Source: Klebsiella michiganensis (GTDB lineage Bacteria > Pseudomonadota > Gammaproteobacteria > Enterobacterales > Enterobacteriaceae). Taken from it: 64,000 nt of DNA. The stretch is taken from NCBI RefSeq assembly GCF_002925905.1, contig NZ_PRDB01000008.1:186001-250000 (forward strand), written 5' to 3'. The position numbers and the translations under genes are program-made. The notes beneath the pieces were generated by a model. It worked only from the letters and a program-made list of their open reading frames with translations. It was not told the DNA's origin and did not search any database. Below are positions 17,067 to 27,557 of this stretch, one piece after another. How positions within the stretch are numbered: position 1 is the first letter of the stretch; each line of letters starts with the position of its first letter.

Positions 17067-19100
17067 CTACATTCCGGGGAAGGTCACGCTGTTGCCCGGC
17101 GCTTCGCGATGCAGATGGATAAAGTTCAAATGACGCTCGTACTGGTCAAGAATATCGGTAATGACCTGCTCTTTGCTGTAGTCCATCAGGTCGTTGCCCT
17201 GACTCCCTTCCAGCAGGAAGGTCTCCAGACGATAGTAGGTCGACTTCCCGCTGCGCGCCCGGTAGGTAAAGCCGGGAATGGAGTACTGCTGCGGCCAGAT
17301 CTGATAAACAAAGTTCTGCTCGTCGCCCATATGCACCAGCAGGTCAAGATGGCCAAGGCTGTCTCCCTCTTCCGGCGGCAGGCTTTTCAGCTCGACGTAA
17401 GCGCCGCGCAGCTTCAGCTCCTGAGCCACCTCTTCCATCGCCGGGAAGCACACCGTCTCCATCATCTGGCGGGTATAGCGCGTGCCGGGATAGTTCATCA
17501 GCCGCGACAGGCGCTTCTTCCAGCTCAGGCGATCCTGCACGCCGAGCGGTCGCGGGGCGGTGTCGCGGTTGGCGCTCTCGCGGCGATAATCCTCAACCTT
17601 CAGCGACTTGTACAATCCCGCCATCACGAAGAAGATCACGAAGCTAAACGGCAGCCCCATAATCACCGTCGCGTTCTGCAGGGCGGAAATGCCGTTAGTC
17701 ATCAGCATCCCGAGGGTCAGCAGGCCGATAACCACCGACCAGAAGATCCGCAGCCAGTTTGGCGCATCGCTGTTGATATCCTTCAGCTTCGAGGTGAAGT
17801 TACCCAGCACCAGCGCCCCGGAATCCGCGGAGGTCACATAGAACAGCAGGCCGGTAATCGTCGCCACCGAAGCGCTAAAGGTAAACGCCGGATACTGCGC
17901 CAGCAGGTTATAGAAGCCGCGCTCCGGGTGGGCGACCGCCTCGGCGGCGAAGGCCGCATTGCCGTGGATGATTTCATACAGCGCGCTATTGCCGAACACC
18001 GACAGCCACAGCAGGGTAAAGGTGAACGGGATAATCAGCGTTCCTACCACAAACTGACGAATGGTGCGTCCACGTGAAATACGCGCCAGGAACAGGCCGA
18101 CAAACGGCGACCACGCCACCCACCACGCCCAGAAGAACAGGGTCCAGTTGTTCATCCACTCTACCGGACGATCGAAGGCGAAGCTGTTCAGGGTCATGCC
18201 CATAAAACGATTCACATAGTCGCCAACGTTGAGCACCAGCGCGTTGAGCAGAAACTCGGTGTCGCCCATAAACAGGACAAACAGGATCAGCCCGAGGGCC
18301 AGCACCACGTTAAGCTCGGAAAGAATACGAATGCCTTTATCCACCCCGGAGGTCACGGAGATGGTGGCGATAATGACCGACAGCACGATCAGCGCCGCTT
18401 TCGCGCCCAGCGAGTCCGGAATATCAAACAGCACGTTGAGGCCGTAGTTTAGCTGCACCACGCCAATCCCGAGCGTGGTGGCAATACCAAAAATGGTGCC
18501 GATAACGGCGGCGATATCCACGCTGTGGCCGATTGGGCCATTAATCTTTTTGCCGAAGATCGGATAGAGCGCGGAGCGGATGGTCAGGGGTAAATTATAA
18601 CGATAGCTAAAGTATCCCAGCGCCATCCCCATCAGGGCATACATCGACCAGCCGGTCAGCCCGTAGTGAAACAGCGTCCACACCATCGCCTGGCGCGCCG
18701 CCTCCATGGTCTGCCCCGCCCCTTCCGGCGGCTGCATATACTGGGTCACCGGTTCGGCGACGGAGAAGAACATCAGGTCGATACCGATACCGGCGGCGAA
18801 CAGCATTGCCGCCCAGCTGAGCACGCTAAATTCCGGCTTCGAATGTTCCGGCCCGAGCTTCACCGAACCGAAACGCGAGCAGGCGATGCACACGACAAAC
18901 ACGATATACAGCGTCGCGGCGAGCAAATAGTACCAGCCAAAGGTGCGGGAAACCCAGTTCAGGGTACGGCCAATCCAGGCCGCGGAAAAATCGCTGAAGA
19001 AGAGAGTCATCAGGGAAAACAACAAAATCAGTCCGGCGGAAGTGTAAAAAACCACCGGATTGATTTTGTCCTTTTCTCTGCTCGGCGAAAGGTCTGTCAT
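17067..19100 (-). CDS. betT: BetT, choline transporter of the BCCT family
   Basis: A proton-driven high-affinity choline importer of the inner membrane, 677 residues. It has about twelve transmembrane helices. The BCCT core is visible in LFAAGIGIDLMFFSVAEP and in the Trp-rich stretch FWAWWVAWSPFVGLFLARISRG, followed by a long C-terminal cytoplasmic domain of about 170 residues (LKVEDYRRESAN onwards) that in BetT senses osmolarity. Divergent from betIBA with a BetI-type operator between them, as in E. coli. It supplies choline for conversion to the osmoprotectant glycine betaine. Confidence 0.94.
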   Translation of the reverse strand: MTDLSPSREKDKINPVVFYTSAGLILLFSLMTLFFSDFSAAWIGRTLNWVSRTFGWYYLLAATLYIVFVVCIACSRFGSVKLGPEHSKPEFSVLSWAAMLFAAGIGIDLMFFSVAEPVTQYMQPPEGAGQTMEAARQAMVWTLFHYGLTGWSMYALMGMALGYFSYRYNLPLTIRSALYPIFGKKINGPIGHSVDIAAVIGTIFGIATTLGIGVVQLNYGLNVLFDIPDSLGAKAALIVLSVIIATISVTSGVDKGIRILSELNVVLALGLILFVLFMGDTEFLLNALVLNVGDYVNRFMGMTLNSFAFDRPVEWMNNWTLFFWAWWVAWSPFVGLFLARISRGRTIRQFVVGTLIIPFTFTLLWLSVFGNSALYEIIHGNAAFAAEAVAHPERGFYNLLAQYPAFTFSASVATITGLLFYVTSADSGALVLGNFTSKLKDINSDAPNWLRIFWSVVIGLLTLGMLMTNGISALQNATVIMGLPFSFVIFFVMAGLYKSLKVEDYRRESANRDTAPRPLGVQDRLSWKKRLSRLMNYPGTRYTRQMMETVCFPAMEEVAQELKLRGAYVELKSLPPEEGDSLGHLDLLVHMGDEQNFVYQIWPQQYSIPGFTYRARSGKSTYYRLETFLLEGSQGNDLMDYSKEQVITDILDQYERHLNFIHLHREAPGNSVTFPGM

Positions 19101-19165
19101 CCATTCTCCTTACTGTTTTTGCAACTATTAGAACCAAAATCGGCAACAATTAAGACACATTTTAT

Positions 19166-19179
19166 ATTGAACGTCCAAT
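19166..19179. promoter_or_regulatory. BetI operator-like dyad in the betT/betI divergent promoter
   Basis: ATTGAACGTCCAAT is an imperfect palindrome in the 128-base gap between betT and betI. It resembles the sequence BetI protects in the same position in E. coli (my recollection). BetI repression is relieved by choline. Confidence 0.6.
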
Positions 19180-19228
19180 CAAAAACCGCTTTAATAGATA
19201 AACAAAGCTGATGAATGGAGTCTGAGAA

Positions 19229-19822
19229 ATGCCCAAACTGGGGATGCAACCGATACGGCAGCGGCAGCTGATTGACGCCACCCTGGCCGCCATCAATGAA
19301 GTGGGAATGCACGATGCCACCATCGCGCAGATCGCCCGGAGGGCTGGCGTATCAACCGGCATCATCAGCCACTATTTCAAGGATAAGAACGGGCTGCTGG
19401 AAGCGACGATGCGCGATATCACCGGCCAGCTGCGCCAGGCGGTGTTGGGCCGTCTGCACGCCCTGCCCGGCGCCGGCCCGCAGGAACGCCTGCGCGCCAT
19501 CGTGGCGGGAAACTTCGACGACAGCCAGATAAGCAGCGCGGCAATGAAGGCCTGGCTCGCCTTTTGGGCCAGCAGCATGCATCAGCCGATGCTCTATCGC
19601 CTGCAGCAGGTCAGCAGCCGGCGACTGCTGTCGAATATCGTCTATGAGTTTCAGCGCGCCCTGCCGCGCGAAGAGGCGCAGGAGGCCGGATACGGTCTCG
19701 CCGCGCTGATCGACGGGCTGTGGCTACGCGCGGCGCTGAGCGGTAAACCGCTGGATAAAGCCCGCGCCGAAACGCTCGCCGAGCACTTCATCAGCAAATA
19801 TCTGCCACCGACTTCTCACTAA
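19229..19822 (+). CDS. betI: BetI, choline-responsive TetR-family repressor
   Basis: A 197-residue TetR-family repressor of betT and betIBA. The opening [19 protein letters not shown] and the helix-turn-helix [29 protein letters not shown] (about residues 33-61) are characteristic of BetI. It is the first gene of betIBA, with 10 bases to betB, and so is autoregulated. Intact. Confidence 0.95.
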   Translation: MPKLGMQPIRQRQLIDATLAAINEVGMHDATIAQIARRAGVSTGIISHYFKDKNGLLEATMRDITGQLRQAVLGRLHALPGAGPQERLRAIVAGNFDDSQISSAAMKAWLAFWASSMHQPMLYRLQQVSSRRLLSNIVYEFQRALPREEAQEAGYGLAALIDGLWLRAALSGKPLDKARAETLAEHFISKYLPPTSH

Positions 19823-19832
19823 TGGAGGACCC

Positions 19833-21305
19833 ATGTCCCGAATGGCCGAACAGCAGCTTTACATCGACGGTGGTTATGTTTCCGCCACCAGCGGTAAAAC
19901 CTTCGAGACGATTAACCCCGCCAGCGGGGAAGTGCTGGCGACCGTCCAGGCCGCCGGCCGCGAAGACGTCGACCGGGCGGTAAAGAGCGCCCAAAAAGGG
20001 CAAAAAATCTGGGCGGCGATGAGCGCCATGGAACGTTCGCGCATTCTGCGTAAAGCGGTCGATATTCTGCGCGATCGCAACGATGAACTGGCGCGTCTGG
20101 AGACTCTCGATACCGGCAAACCGCTGAGCGAAACCGCCGCCGTCGATATCGTCACCGGCGCCGATGTGCTGGAGTACTACGCGGGCCTGATCCCGGCGCT
20201 GGAAGGGAGCCAGATCCCGCTGCGCGATAGTTCATTCGCCTACACCCGCCGGGAACCGCTGGGCGTCGTCGCCGGGATCGGCGCCTGGAACTACCCGATC
20301 CAGATCGCCTTGTGGAAATCAGCCCCGGCGCTGGCGGCCGGTAACGCGATGATCTTTAAGCCGAGTGAAGTCACCCCGCTCACCGCCCTGAAGCTGGCGG
20401 AAATTTACCGCGAGGCGGGACTGCCGGCGGGGGTATTTAACGTGCTGCCGGGCACGGGCGCCGAAACCGGCCAGTATCTCACCGAGCACCCGGACATCGC
20501 CAAAATCTCCTTTACCGGCGGCGTCGCCAGCGGCAAAAAAGTGATGGCCAACTCCGCCGCCTCCTCGCTGAAGGAAGTCACCATGGAGCTGGGCGGTAAA
20601 TCGCCGCTGATCGTCTGCGAAGACGCCAACCTCGACCTCGCCGCCGACATCGCGATGATGGCTAACTTCTATAGCTCAGGACAGGTCTGCACCAACGGCA
20701 CCCGGGTATTCGTTCCGGCGCGCCTGAAGGCGGCGTTTGAAGAGAAAATCCTCGCTCGCGTGGCGCGTATCCGCCCTGGCGATCTGTTTGCTGAAAGCAC
20801 CAACTTCGGGCCGCTGGTGAGCTTCCCGCACCGCGATAACGTGCTGCGCTACATCGCGATCGGCAAGCAAGAAGGCGCGCGCCTGCTCTGCGGCGGCGAG
20901 GTGCTGAAAGGCGAAGGCTTCGACCGCGGCGCGTGGGTCGCCCCGACGGTGTTTACCGACTGCGATGACCAGATGACCATCGTCCGCGAAGAGATCTTCG
21001 GCCCGGTGATGTCGATTCTGAGCTACGACGATGAGGAAGAAGCGGTTCGCCGCGCCAACGCCACCGAATACGGCCTCGCCGCCGGCGTCGTCACGCCGGA
21101 TTTAAACCGCGCCCATCGCCTGATTCATCGGCTGGAGGCCGGGATCTGCTGGATCAACACCTGGGGCGAATCCCCGGCGGAGATGCCGGTCGGCGGCTAC
21201 AAGCACTCCGGGATTGGCCGCGAAAACGGCGTGCAGACGCTGCACAGCTACACCCAGATAAAATCCATCCAGGTTGAGATGGGTCAGTTTCAATCCATAT
21301 TTTAA
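19833..21305 (+). CDS. betB: BetB, betaine aldehyde dehydrogenase
   Basis: Oxidises betaine aldehyde to glycine betaine with NAD(P)+. It has 490 residues, the same as E. coli BetB. The catalytic cysteine is Cys286 in [10 protein letters not shown], and the general-base Glu lies in [10 protein letters not shown] near residue 252. The cofactor-binding segment [20 protein letters not shown] is present. It starts [14 protein letters not shown] after a GGAGG site. Middle gene of betIBA, 14 bases before betA. Confidence 0.96.
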   Translation: MSRMAEQQLYIDGGYVSATSGKTFETINPASGEVLATVQAAGREDVDRAVKSAQKGQKIWAAMSAMERSRILRKAVDILRDRNDELARLETLDTGKPLSETAAVDIVTGADVLEYYAGLIPALEGSQIPLRDSSFAYTRREPLGVVAGIGAWNYPIQIALWKSAPALAAGNAMIFKPSEVTPLTALKLAEIYREAGLPAGVFNVLPGTGAETGQYLTEHPDIAKISFTGGVASGKKVMANSAASSLKEVTMELGGKSPLIVCEDANLDLAADIAMMANFYSSGQVCTNGTRVFVPARLKAAFEEKILARVARIRPGDLFAESTNFGPLVSFPHRDNVLRYIAIGKQEGARLLCGGEVLKGEGFDRGAWVAPTVFTDCDDQMTIVREEIFGPVMSILSYDDEEEAVRRANATEYGLAAGVVTPDLNRAHRLIHRLEAGICWINTWGESPAEMPVGGYKHSGIGRENGVQTLHSYTQIKSIQVEMGQFQSIF

Positions 21306-21319
21306 CCAGGAGGTCATTT

Positions 21320-22984
21320 TTGCAGTTTGACTACATTATTATTGGTGCCGGTTCCGCCGGCAACGTACTGGCTACACGACTGACGGAAGATCCCCAGACC
21401 ACCGTCCTGCTGCTGGAAGCGGGCGGCCCGGATTACCGTTTCGACTTCCGCACCCAGATGCCCGCCGCGCTGGCCTTTCCTCTACAGGGTCGGCGCTATA
21501 ACTGGGCCTACGAGACCGAGCCTGAACCGCATATGAACCATCGCCGCATGGAGTGCGGACGCGGGAAAGGCCTCGGCGGATCCTCGTTAATCAACGGCAT
21601 GTGCTATATTCGCGGCAACGCTATGGATCTCGATAACTGGGCCTCGGCGCCGGGGCTTGAGCACTGGAGCTACCTCGACTGCCTGCCCTACTACCGCAAA
21701 GCGGAAACCCGCGATATTGGCCCCAACGACTACCACGGCGGCGACGGCCCGGTCAGCGTCACCACGCCAAAGCAGGGCAACAATCCGCTGTTCCACGCGA
21801 TGATTGAAGCCGGCGTACAGGCCGGCTACCCGCGCACCGACGATCTTAACGGCTACCAGCAGGAAGGGTTTGGCCCCATGGATCGTACCGTGACGCCGCA
21901 GGGACGCCGCGCCAGTACCGCGCGCGGCTATCTCGACCAGGCGCGCGCGCGTCCTAATCTGACCATTCGCACCCATGCGCTGACCGATCATATTATTTTT
22001 GCCGGCAAGCGCGCCGTCGGCGTCGAGTGGCTGGAGGGCGACAGCACCGCGCCGTCGAAAGCGACCGCCAATAAAGAAGTGCTGCTCTGCGCGGGCGCCA
22101 TCGCTTCGCCGCAAATCCTGCAGCGCTCCGGCGTCGGCAGCCCGGAACTGTTGCGCCAGTTCGATATTCCGCTGGTTCACGCCCTGCCCGGCGTCGGCGA
22201 GAACCTGCAGGATCATCTGGAGATGTATCTGCAGTACGAATGTAAAGAGCCGGTGTCGCTCTACCCGGCGCTGCAGTGGTGGAACCAGCCGAAAATCGGC
22301 GCCGAATGGCTGTTCGGCGGAACCGGCATCGGCGCCAGCAACCAGTTTGAAGCGGGCGGATTTATTCGCAGCCGGGAAGCCTTTGCGTGGCCGAATATTC
22401 AGTACCACTTCCTGCCGGTCGCGATTAACTACAACGGCTCAAACGCGGTGAAAGAGCACGGCTTCCAGTGCCACGTCGGCTCCATGCGCTCCCCAAGCCG
22501 CGGCCACGTGCGTCTGAAGTCGCGCGACCCGCACGAACATCCGGCGATTCTGTTTAACTATATGTCCAGCGAACAAGACTGGCAGGAGTTCCGCGACGCG
22601 ATTCGCATTACCCGCGAAATCATGCATCAGCCGGCGCTGGATAACTATCGCGGCCGGGAGATCAGTCCGGGGGCGGAGTGCCAGAGCGATGCCGAGCTGG
22701 ATGAGTTTGTGCGCAATCATGCGGAAACAGCCTTCCATCCGTGCGGCACCTGTAAAATGGGCTACGACGAGATGGCGGTGGTGGATGGCGAAGGTCGGGT
22801 TCACGGGCTGGAAGGCCTGCGCGTGGTCGACGCCTCGATTATGCCGCAGATTATTACCGGCAACCTTAACGCGACCACCATCATGATTGGCGAAAAAATG
22901 GCTGACTCCATTCGCGGCCGTCAGCCGCTGCCGAAGAGCACCGCGGCGTATTACGTGGCGAACGGCGCGCCGGTTCGCCGGTAA
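21320..22984 (+). CDS. betA: BetA, choline dehydrogenase (GMC oxidoreductase), TTG start
   Basis: A membrane-associated FAD enzyme that oxidises choline to betaine aldehyde. It has 554 residues. The FAD motif [10 protein letters not shown] is at about 6-15, the GMC signature in [15 protein letters not shown], and the C-terminal catalytic region in HPCGTCKMG ... [15 protein letters not shown]. The start is TTG at 21320 with an AGGAGG site just upstream; the protein beginning [11 protein letters not shown] fits the family exactly, so the weak start codon is believable. It closes betIBA and is followed by a perfect 16-bp dyad. Confidence 0.95.
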   Translation: MQFDYIIIGAGSAGNVLATRLTEDPQTTVLLLEAGGPDYRFDFRTQMPAALAFPLQGRRYNWAYETEPEPHMNHRRMECGRGKGLGGSSLINGMCYIRGNAMDLDNWASAPGLEHWSYLDCLPYYRKAETRDIGPNDYHGGDGPVSVTTPKQGNNPLFHAMIEAGVQAGYPRTDDLNGYQQEGFGPMDRTVTPQGRRASTARGYLDQARARPNLTIRTHALTDHIIFAGKRAVGVEWLEGDSTAPSKATANKEVLLCAGAIASPQILQRSGVGSPELLRQFDIPLVHALPGVGENLQDHLEMYLQYECKEPVSLYPALQWWNQPKIGAEWLFGGTGIGASNQFEAGGFIRSREAFAWPNIQYHFLPVAINYNGSNAVKEHGFQCHVGSMRSPSRGHVRLKSRDPHEHPAILFNYMSSEQDWQEFRDAIRITREIMHQPALDNYRGREISPGAECQSDAELDEFVRNHAETAFHPCGTCKMGYDEMAVVDGEGRVHGLEGLRVVDASIMPQIITGNLNATTIMIGEKMADSIRGRQPLPKSTAAYYVANGAPVRR

Positions 22985-22992
22985 GAGTAAGC

Positions 22993-23027
22993 ACCCTAAC
23001 CCTCTCCCTGCGGGAGAGGGTTAGGGT
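22993..23027. terminator. Perfect 16-bp dyad between convergent betA and GNAT gene
   Basis: ACCCTAACCCTCTCCC (22993-23008) and GGGAGAGGGTTAGGGT (23012-23027) with a 3-base loop. On the + strand it is followed by GAGGAAAAA rather than a T-run. As a symmetrical structure between convergent genes it probably ends or protects both transcripts. I recall this sequence as a common Klebsiella intergenic palindrome. Confidence 0.6.
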
Positions 23028-23036
23028 GAGGAAAAA

Positions 23037-23732
23037 CTAGCGAAAATCTTCCAGCCGCTTTAGCTGCCGTCCATCAGCATCAAAGTTCTCCGGCGCCAGC
23101 CACGCCCGCAGCGCCGCGTCGCGCGCGGGCCATTCGCTATCGATAATCGACAGCATATCGCTATCGCGGGTGCGTCCTTTGCGCACCATCCTCTGACGAA
23201 GACGCCCCTCCCAGGTGAATCCCAGCCGGTCGGCGGCGCGGCGGGAGGCAAGATTCATCGAATCGCACTTCCACTCCAGCCGACGATAGCCGTGAGCAAA
23301 ACCATTTTGCAGCAGCAGCCACACCGCCTCGGTCCCGAGCGGCGTATTTTTCATCGCCCGCGACCAGGTGACGTGCCCTATCTCCACCGTGCCCATCGCC
23401 CGCTCAATCGCCATATAGCTGACCAGCCCGACGGCCCGCTCGGCGCGCAAATCGATAACCGCATACGGCACCAGCCCGTCGTCCATAACCTTACCGGTGA
23501 TCCAGTTCGCCGTTGACTCCACGCTCTGTGGGCAGGTACTGGCAAGCCAGGTCCAGTCGCTGTCGTCGCCGAGGGCATAGGCGGCAAACAGATCCGCCGC
23601 GTGCCGCTCGGTATCCAGCGGCTCCAGCCGGCAAAAGCGGCCATTTAACGCCGTGCGGCGCAGAAGTCCCGCGCCCTGCCACCCTGGCACGCGATCGTTG
23701 ACCTGCTGACCAAATTCATTAATTTCCGGCAC
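23037..23732 (-). CDS. GNAT-family N-acetyltransferase (RimJ/RimL-like)
   Basis: A 231-residue acetyltransferase of the RimJ/RimL branch of GNAT. The fold signs are the RLEPLDTERHAADLFAAY start of the domain (about residue 35), IGHVTWSRAMKNTPLGTEAVWLLLQNGF as the acetyl-CoA pyrophosphate loop region, and CDSMNLASRRAADRLGFTWEG near the C-terminus, a classic GNAT ending. The substrate may be a protein N-terminus or a small amine and is not predictable. Monocistronic, convergent with betA and divergent from the ABC binding protein at 23942. Confidence 0.8.
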   Translation of the reverse strand: MPEINEFGQQVNDRVPGWQGAGLLRRTALNGRFCRLEPLDTERHAADLFAAYALGDDSDWTWLASTCPQSVESTANWITGKVMDDGLVPYAVIDLRAERAVGLVSYMAIERAMGTVEIGHVTWSRAMKNTPLGTEAVWLLLQNGFAHGYRRLEWKCDSMNLASRRAADRLGFTWEGRLRQRMVRKGRTRDSDMLSIIDSEWPARDAALRAWLAPENFDADGRQLKRLEDFR

Positions 23733-23941
23733 GCTTATCTCTCCCGTAGTGTTATCAAATTGTTATATCAAGAAAGGCGAATGGCCGGAAGATGCCCGGT
23801 ACGATCGATCGTCATAACCCCTTGGTCTTGCTTATGCTTTTTAAGCATAAACTTAGCCGATCTTTGACTTTACGCCCGTAATTAAGCGGCCTAACGTAGC
23901 GAAACATCAATAATCACAATAACTTTTTTCAGGGATCGCAT

Positions 23942-25510
23942 ATGACTAAAAAACTGCTGCCGCTGCTGGTGCTCGCCGCGTTATCCGCCGCCGTTGACGC
24001 CGCCACGCCGCCGGGGACCCTGGTGGTCGCGCAGGGCCTCGACGATATCGTCAGCCTCGACCCGGCGGAAGCCAACGAACTCTCCAGCATCCAGACGGTA
24101 CCGAGCCTTTATCAGCGTCTGGTGCAGCCGGACCGCGATAACCCTGAAAAAATCACCCCGATCCTGGCCGAAAGCTGGCAGGCCGATCCGGCGGCGAAAA
24201 CCCTGACCATTAAGCTAAAGCCCGACGCCAAATTCGCCTCCGGTAACCCGCTGCGCCCGGAAGATGTCATTTACTCGTACACCCGCGCGGTCATCCTGAA
24301 CAAATCGCCGGCGTTTATTCTTAACGTCCTCGGCTGGCAGCCGGATAACATCGCCAGCCAGCTGAAGAAGGTAGACGACCATACCCTGGAGCTCCGCTGG
24401 ATCGCCGACGTCAGCCCGGCGGTGGCGCTGAATATTCTCTCCACGCCGATCGCCTCTATCGTCGATGAGAAACAGGTCGCCCCGAACGCCAAAGATAACG
24501 ACTTCGGTAACGGCTGGCTGAAAATGCACTCGGCGGGCAGCGGCGCGTATAAAATGCGGGTCTATCAGCCGCATCAGGCCATCGTGCTGGAGGCCAACAG
24601 CAGCGCACCCGGCGGCGCGCCGAAGCTGAAAAGCATCATTATTAAGAACGTTCCGGACCCGGCCTCACGTCGTCTTCTCATCCAGCAGGGTGATGCCGAC
24701 GTGGCGCGCGATCTCGGCGCCGACCAGATTGCGGCTCTACAGGGTAAACCGGGCGTCAAGGTCCTCAGCATCCCTTCCGCTGAGCAGAACTATCTGGTCT
24801 TTAATACCGGCAACAGCGCCAACCCGCTGCTGAAAAACCCGGCCTTCTGGGAAGCGGCGCGCTGGCTGGTGGATTACAACGGCATCACGAAAGATTTGCT
24901 GAAGGGGCAATATTTCGTCCATCAGAGCTTCCTGCCGGTCGGCCTGCCGGGCGCGCTGGACAATAACCCATTTACATTCAACCCGCAAAAAGCCAAAGAT
25001 ATCCTCGCTAAAGCCGGCATCAAAGAGGCGCATTTCACCCTCGACGTCGAAAACAAGCCGCCGTTTATCACCATCGCCCAGTCGATGCAGGCGAGCTTCG
25101 CCCAGGGCGGCGTGAAGGTGGATTTGCTGCCGGCCGCGGGTAGTCAGGTCTATGCTCGCGTGCGCGCCAAACAGCATCAGGCGGCGATTCGGCTGTGGAT
25201 CCCTGACTATTTCGATGCCCACTCTAACGCCAGCGCCTTTGCGTACAACGACGGTAAATCCAGTACCGTCGCCGGGCTAAACGGCTGGCAGATCCCGGAG
25301 CTGAATAAAGCGACCCTGGCGGCAGTCGCCGAGCCGGACTCAGCGAAGCGCCTGGATCTGTATAAAAATATGCAGGAGGCGCTGCAGCGCAGTTCGCCTT
25401 ACGTGTTTATCGATCAGGGTAAAACCCAGATTGTGGTTCGCGATAACGTGAAAGGTTATCAGCAGGGTCTCAATGCCGATATGGTCTGGTATGACCGGGT
25501 AACCAAATAA
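23942..25510 (+). CDS. Periplasmic substrate-binding protein of a Dpp/Nik-type ABC importer
   Basis: A 522-residue SBP_bac_5 family protein with signal peptide MTKKLLPLLVLAALSAAVDA (cleavage about residue 20-21). The family segment appears as LTIKLKPDAKFASGNPLRPEDVIYSYTRA at about residues 84-112. It binds peptides, opines, nickel complexes or similar small solutes and delivers them to the permeases downstream. The 209-base upstream gap contains TTGACT and a TTATGC/GCATAA hairpin (about 23832-23851) but no recognisable operator. A REP-like block separates it from the permease gene, a common way to make excess binding protein. Confidence 0.85.
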   Translation: MTKKLLPLLVLAALSAAVDAATPPGTLVVAQGLDDIVSLDPAEANELSSIQTVPSLYQRLVQPDRDNPEKITPILAESWQADPAAKTLTIKLKPDAKFASGNPLRPEDVIYSYTRAVILNKSPAFILNVLGWQPDNIASQLKKVDDHTLELRWIADVSPAVALNILSTPIASIVDEKQVAPNAKDNDFGNGWLKMHSAGSGAYKMRVYQPHQAIVLEANSSAPGGAPKLKSIIIKNVPDPASRRLLIQQGDADVARDLGADQIAALQGKPGVKVLSIPSAEQNYLVFNTGNSANPLLKNPAFWEAARWLVDYNGITKDLLKGQYFVHQSFLPVGLPGALDNNPFTFNPQKAKDILAKAGIKEAHFTLDVENKPPFITIAQSMQASFAQGGVKVDLLPAAGSQVYARVRAKQHQAAIRLWIPDYFDAHSNASAFAYNDGKSSTVAGLNGWQIPELNKATLAAVAEPDSAKRLDLYKNMQEALQRSSPYVFIDQGKTQIVVRDNVKGYQQGLNADMVWYDRVTK

Positions 25511-25532
25511 CGCCTGGGGCAGGTACGATCGG

Positions 25533-25621
25533 GTAGCCCGGACAGGCGCAACGCGCCGCCTCCGGGAACGCAGGCCCCGATACCTTATGTTTTCCCGGTG
25601 GCGCTGCGCTGACCGGGCTAC
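25533..25621. repeat. REP-like palindromes (families R1 and R3) inside the ABC operon
   Basis: An R1 unit GTAGCCCGGACAGG...CCTCCGGGA (25533-25567) followed by an R3-type unit TCCCGGTGGCGCTGCG...GGGCTAC (about 25593-25621), in the 164-base gap between the binding protein and first permease genes. Nothing coding is seen in this gap. Confidence 0.8.
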
Positions 25622-25674
25622 AACAACAGATCGCGCCAGCTGATAACACTGTACTTTTTACCAACGGAATAACC

Positions 25675-26724
25675 ATGTCTGCTGTGTTACCCCCCCGAGC
25701 AGAGCGGCGCGCAAAACGCCCCCTGCTCGCACTGTTTCAGGGACTGCTGACGCTGGCCCTGACGCTGCTCGGCCTGCTGCTGGTGACCTTTGCGCTCTCG
25801 GCGCTGTCGCCGGTTGATCGGGTGCTGCAAATCGTCGGCGACCACGCCAGTCAGTCCACCTATGATCAGGTACGTCACCAGCTCGGCCTCGACCAGCCGT
25901 TGCCGCTGCAGTTCTGGCGCTATCTGGTGAATCTCGCCCACGGCGATCTCGGTATCGCCAGCTCAACCGGCCAGCCGGTGCTGCACGACCTGCTTGCCGC
26001 GTTCCCGGCCACCCTCGAACTGGCCACGCTGGCGTTGATTATCGGCGCGCTGTCGGGCGTTATCGCAGGCGTTCTCTGCGCCCGCTACGTCGGCTCGCCG
26101 TGGGATCTGGCGATGCGCACCTTTACGCTGCTCGGCAACTCGGTGCCGATCTTCTGGCTCGGTCTGCTGATGCTGGCGCTGTTTTACGCCAAACTGCAGT
26201 GGACGCCGGGGCCGGGGCGGCTGGACGATATCTATCAGTACACCGTCGAACCGCGCACCGGCTTTGCGCTCATTGATACCTGGCTCTCGGGTGATAAAGA
26301 GGCGGTTAAAAACGCCGCCGGGCATCTGCTGCTGCCGGTGCTGCTGCTGGCCTATTATTCTCTGGCGAGCATCACTCGCCTGACCCGTTCCGCCTGCCTG
26401 AGCGAAATGAACAAAGAGTACATCCTGCTGGCGCGCGCCAAAGGGGCCGGTGAGATGACGATTCTACTGCGTCACGTCCTGCCCAATATCCGCGGCACCC
26501 TGCTGACGGTGACCGCCCTCACCTGGACCTCCATGCTGGAAGGCGCGGTGTTGACCGAAACCGTCTTCTCCTGGCCGGGAATTGGCCGCTATCTGACCAC
26601 CGCGCTCTTTGCCGGCGATACCACGGCGATTATGGGCGGTACTCTGCTGATCGGCGCGAGCTTTGTGCTGATTAATAACCTCACCGACCTGCTGGTGCGG
26701 CTGACCGACCCGAGGATACGCTGA
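25675..26724 (+). CDS. ABC importer permease 1 (DppB/NikB type)
   Basis: A 349-residue inner-membrane permease with about six helices. It has the DppB-like N-terminus (LTLLGLLLVTFALSALSPVDRVLQ) and the cytoplasmic EAA loop NKEYILLARAKGAGEMTILLRHVLPN at about residues 244-269. An insertion of about 40 residues (LDDIYQYTVEP...KEAVKNAAG) lies before that loop. Its last base overlaps the first of the next permease (ATGA-type junction), so the pair is translationally coupled. Confidence 0.87.
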   Translation: MSAVLPPRAERRAKRPLLALFQGLLTLALTLLGLLLVTFALSALSPVDRVLQIVGDHASQSTYDQVRHQLGLDQPLPLQFWRYLVNLAHGDLGIASSTGQPVLHDLLAAFPATLELATLALIIGALSGVIAGVLCARYVGSPWDLAMRTFTLLGNSVPIFWLGLLMLALFYAKLQWTPGPGRLDDIYQYTVEPRTGFALIDTWLSGDKEAVKNAAGHLLLPVLLLAYYSLASITRLTRSACLSEMNKEYILLARAKGAGEMTILLRHVLPNIRGTLLTVTALTWTSMLEGAVLTETVFSWPGIGRYLTTALFAGDTTAIMGGTLLIGASFVLINNLTDLLVRLTDPRIR

Positions 26725-27557
26725 TGCCGGGCTATCTGTTTTTACGCCGCCTGCGCCGTTCTCCCGCCGCCTTTTGCGGTCTGATCATCATTACGTTACT
26801 CCTGCTGACTGCGCTCTTTGCGCCCTGGCTGGCTCCGCTCGACCCGAACTGGCAGGACGCCGCCGCGCGGCTGCAGGGTCCGGGCGCGCAGCACTGGCTC
26901 GGCACCGACAGCTACGGCCGCGATCTTCTCTCAAGGCTGATTTTCGGCACCCGTCCGGCGCTGGGGCTGGTCGCGCTGGTGACGGCGATTACGCTCCCCG
27001 CCGGTCTGCTGGTGGGGATCCTGTCCGGCTATTACGGCGGCTGGCTGGAACGCGTGCTGATGCGTTTTACCGACGTGGTAATGTCGATGCCGCGGCTGAT
27101 TCTGGCCTTCGCGTTTGTCGCGATGCTCGGCCCGGGCCTGGTGAACGGCGCCCTGGCGCTGGCGCTGACGACCTGGCCCGCTTACGCCCGTCAGGCGCGC
27201 AGCGAAATTCAGCGCCTGCGCCACAGCGACTATCTGGCGGCGGCGGAGATGATGGGCATTCGCGGCTGGCGTCTGCTGATTGGCCATATTCTGCCGCTCT
27301 GTCTGCCCTCGGCCATCGTCCGGCTGGCGCTGGATCTAGCCGGGATTATTCTCGCCGCTGCCGGTCTTGGCTTCCTCGGCCTCGGCGCCCGCCCGCCAAT
27401 GGCGGAATGGGGCGCGATGATCGCCGACGGCATGCAGGTCATTTTCGACCAGTGGTGGATCGCCGCCGCCCCTGGCGCCGTTATCCTGATCGCCAGCCTG
27501 GCGTTTAACCTGCTGGGCGATGGCCTGCGCGACGTTCTGGAGCCGCAACATGACTGA
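26724..27557 (+). CDS. ABC importer permease 2 (DppC/NikC type)
   Basis: A 277-residue DppC-like permease. The periplasmic motif WLGTDSYGRDLLSRLIFGTR (about residues 58-77) is diagnostic of this family, and the EAA loop is SDYLAAAEMMGIRGWRLLIGHILP. Overlaps permease 1 by one base and the first ATPase by 8 bases, so the four downstream genes form one tightly coupled unit. Confidence 0.88.
   Translation: MPGYLFLRRLRRSPAAFCGLIIITLLLLTALFAPWLAPLDPNWQDAAARLQGPGAQHWLGTDSYGRDLLSRLIFGTRPALGLVALVTAITLPAGLLVGILSGYYGGWLERVLMRFTDVVMSMPRLILAFAFVAMLGPGLVNGALALALTTWPAYARQARSEIQRLRHSDYLAAAEMMGIRGWRLLIGHILPLCLPSAIVRLALDLAGIILAAAGLGFLGLGARPPMAEWGAMIADGMQVIFDQWWIAAAPGAVILIASLAFNLLGDGLRDVLEPQHD

Noticed and set aside
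17067-19100. BetT-type gene considered as another BCCT carrier such as CaiT
   Set aside because: The long C-terminal cytoplasmic domain and divergence from betIBA with a BetI-like operator identify it as BetT.
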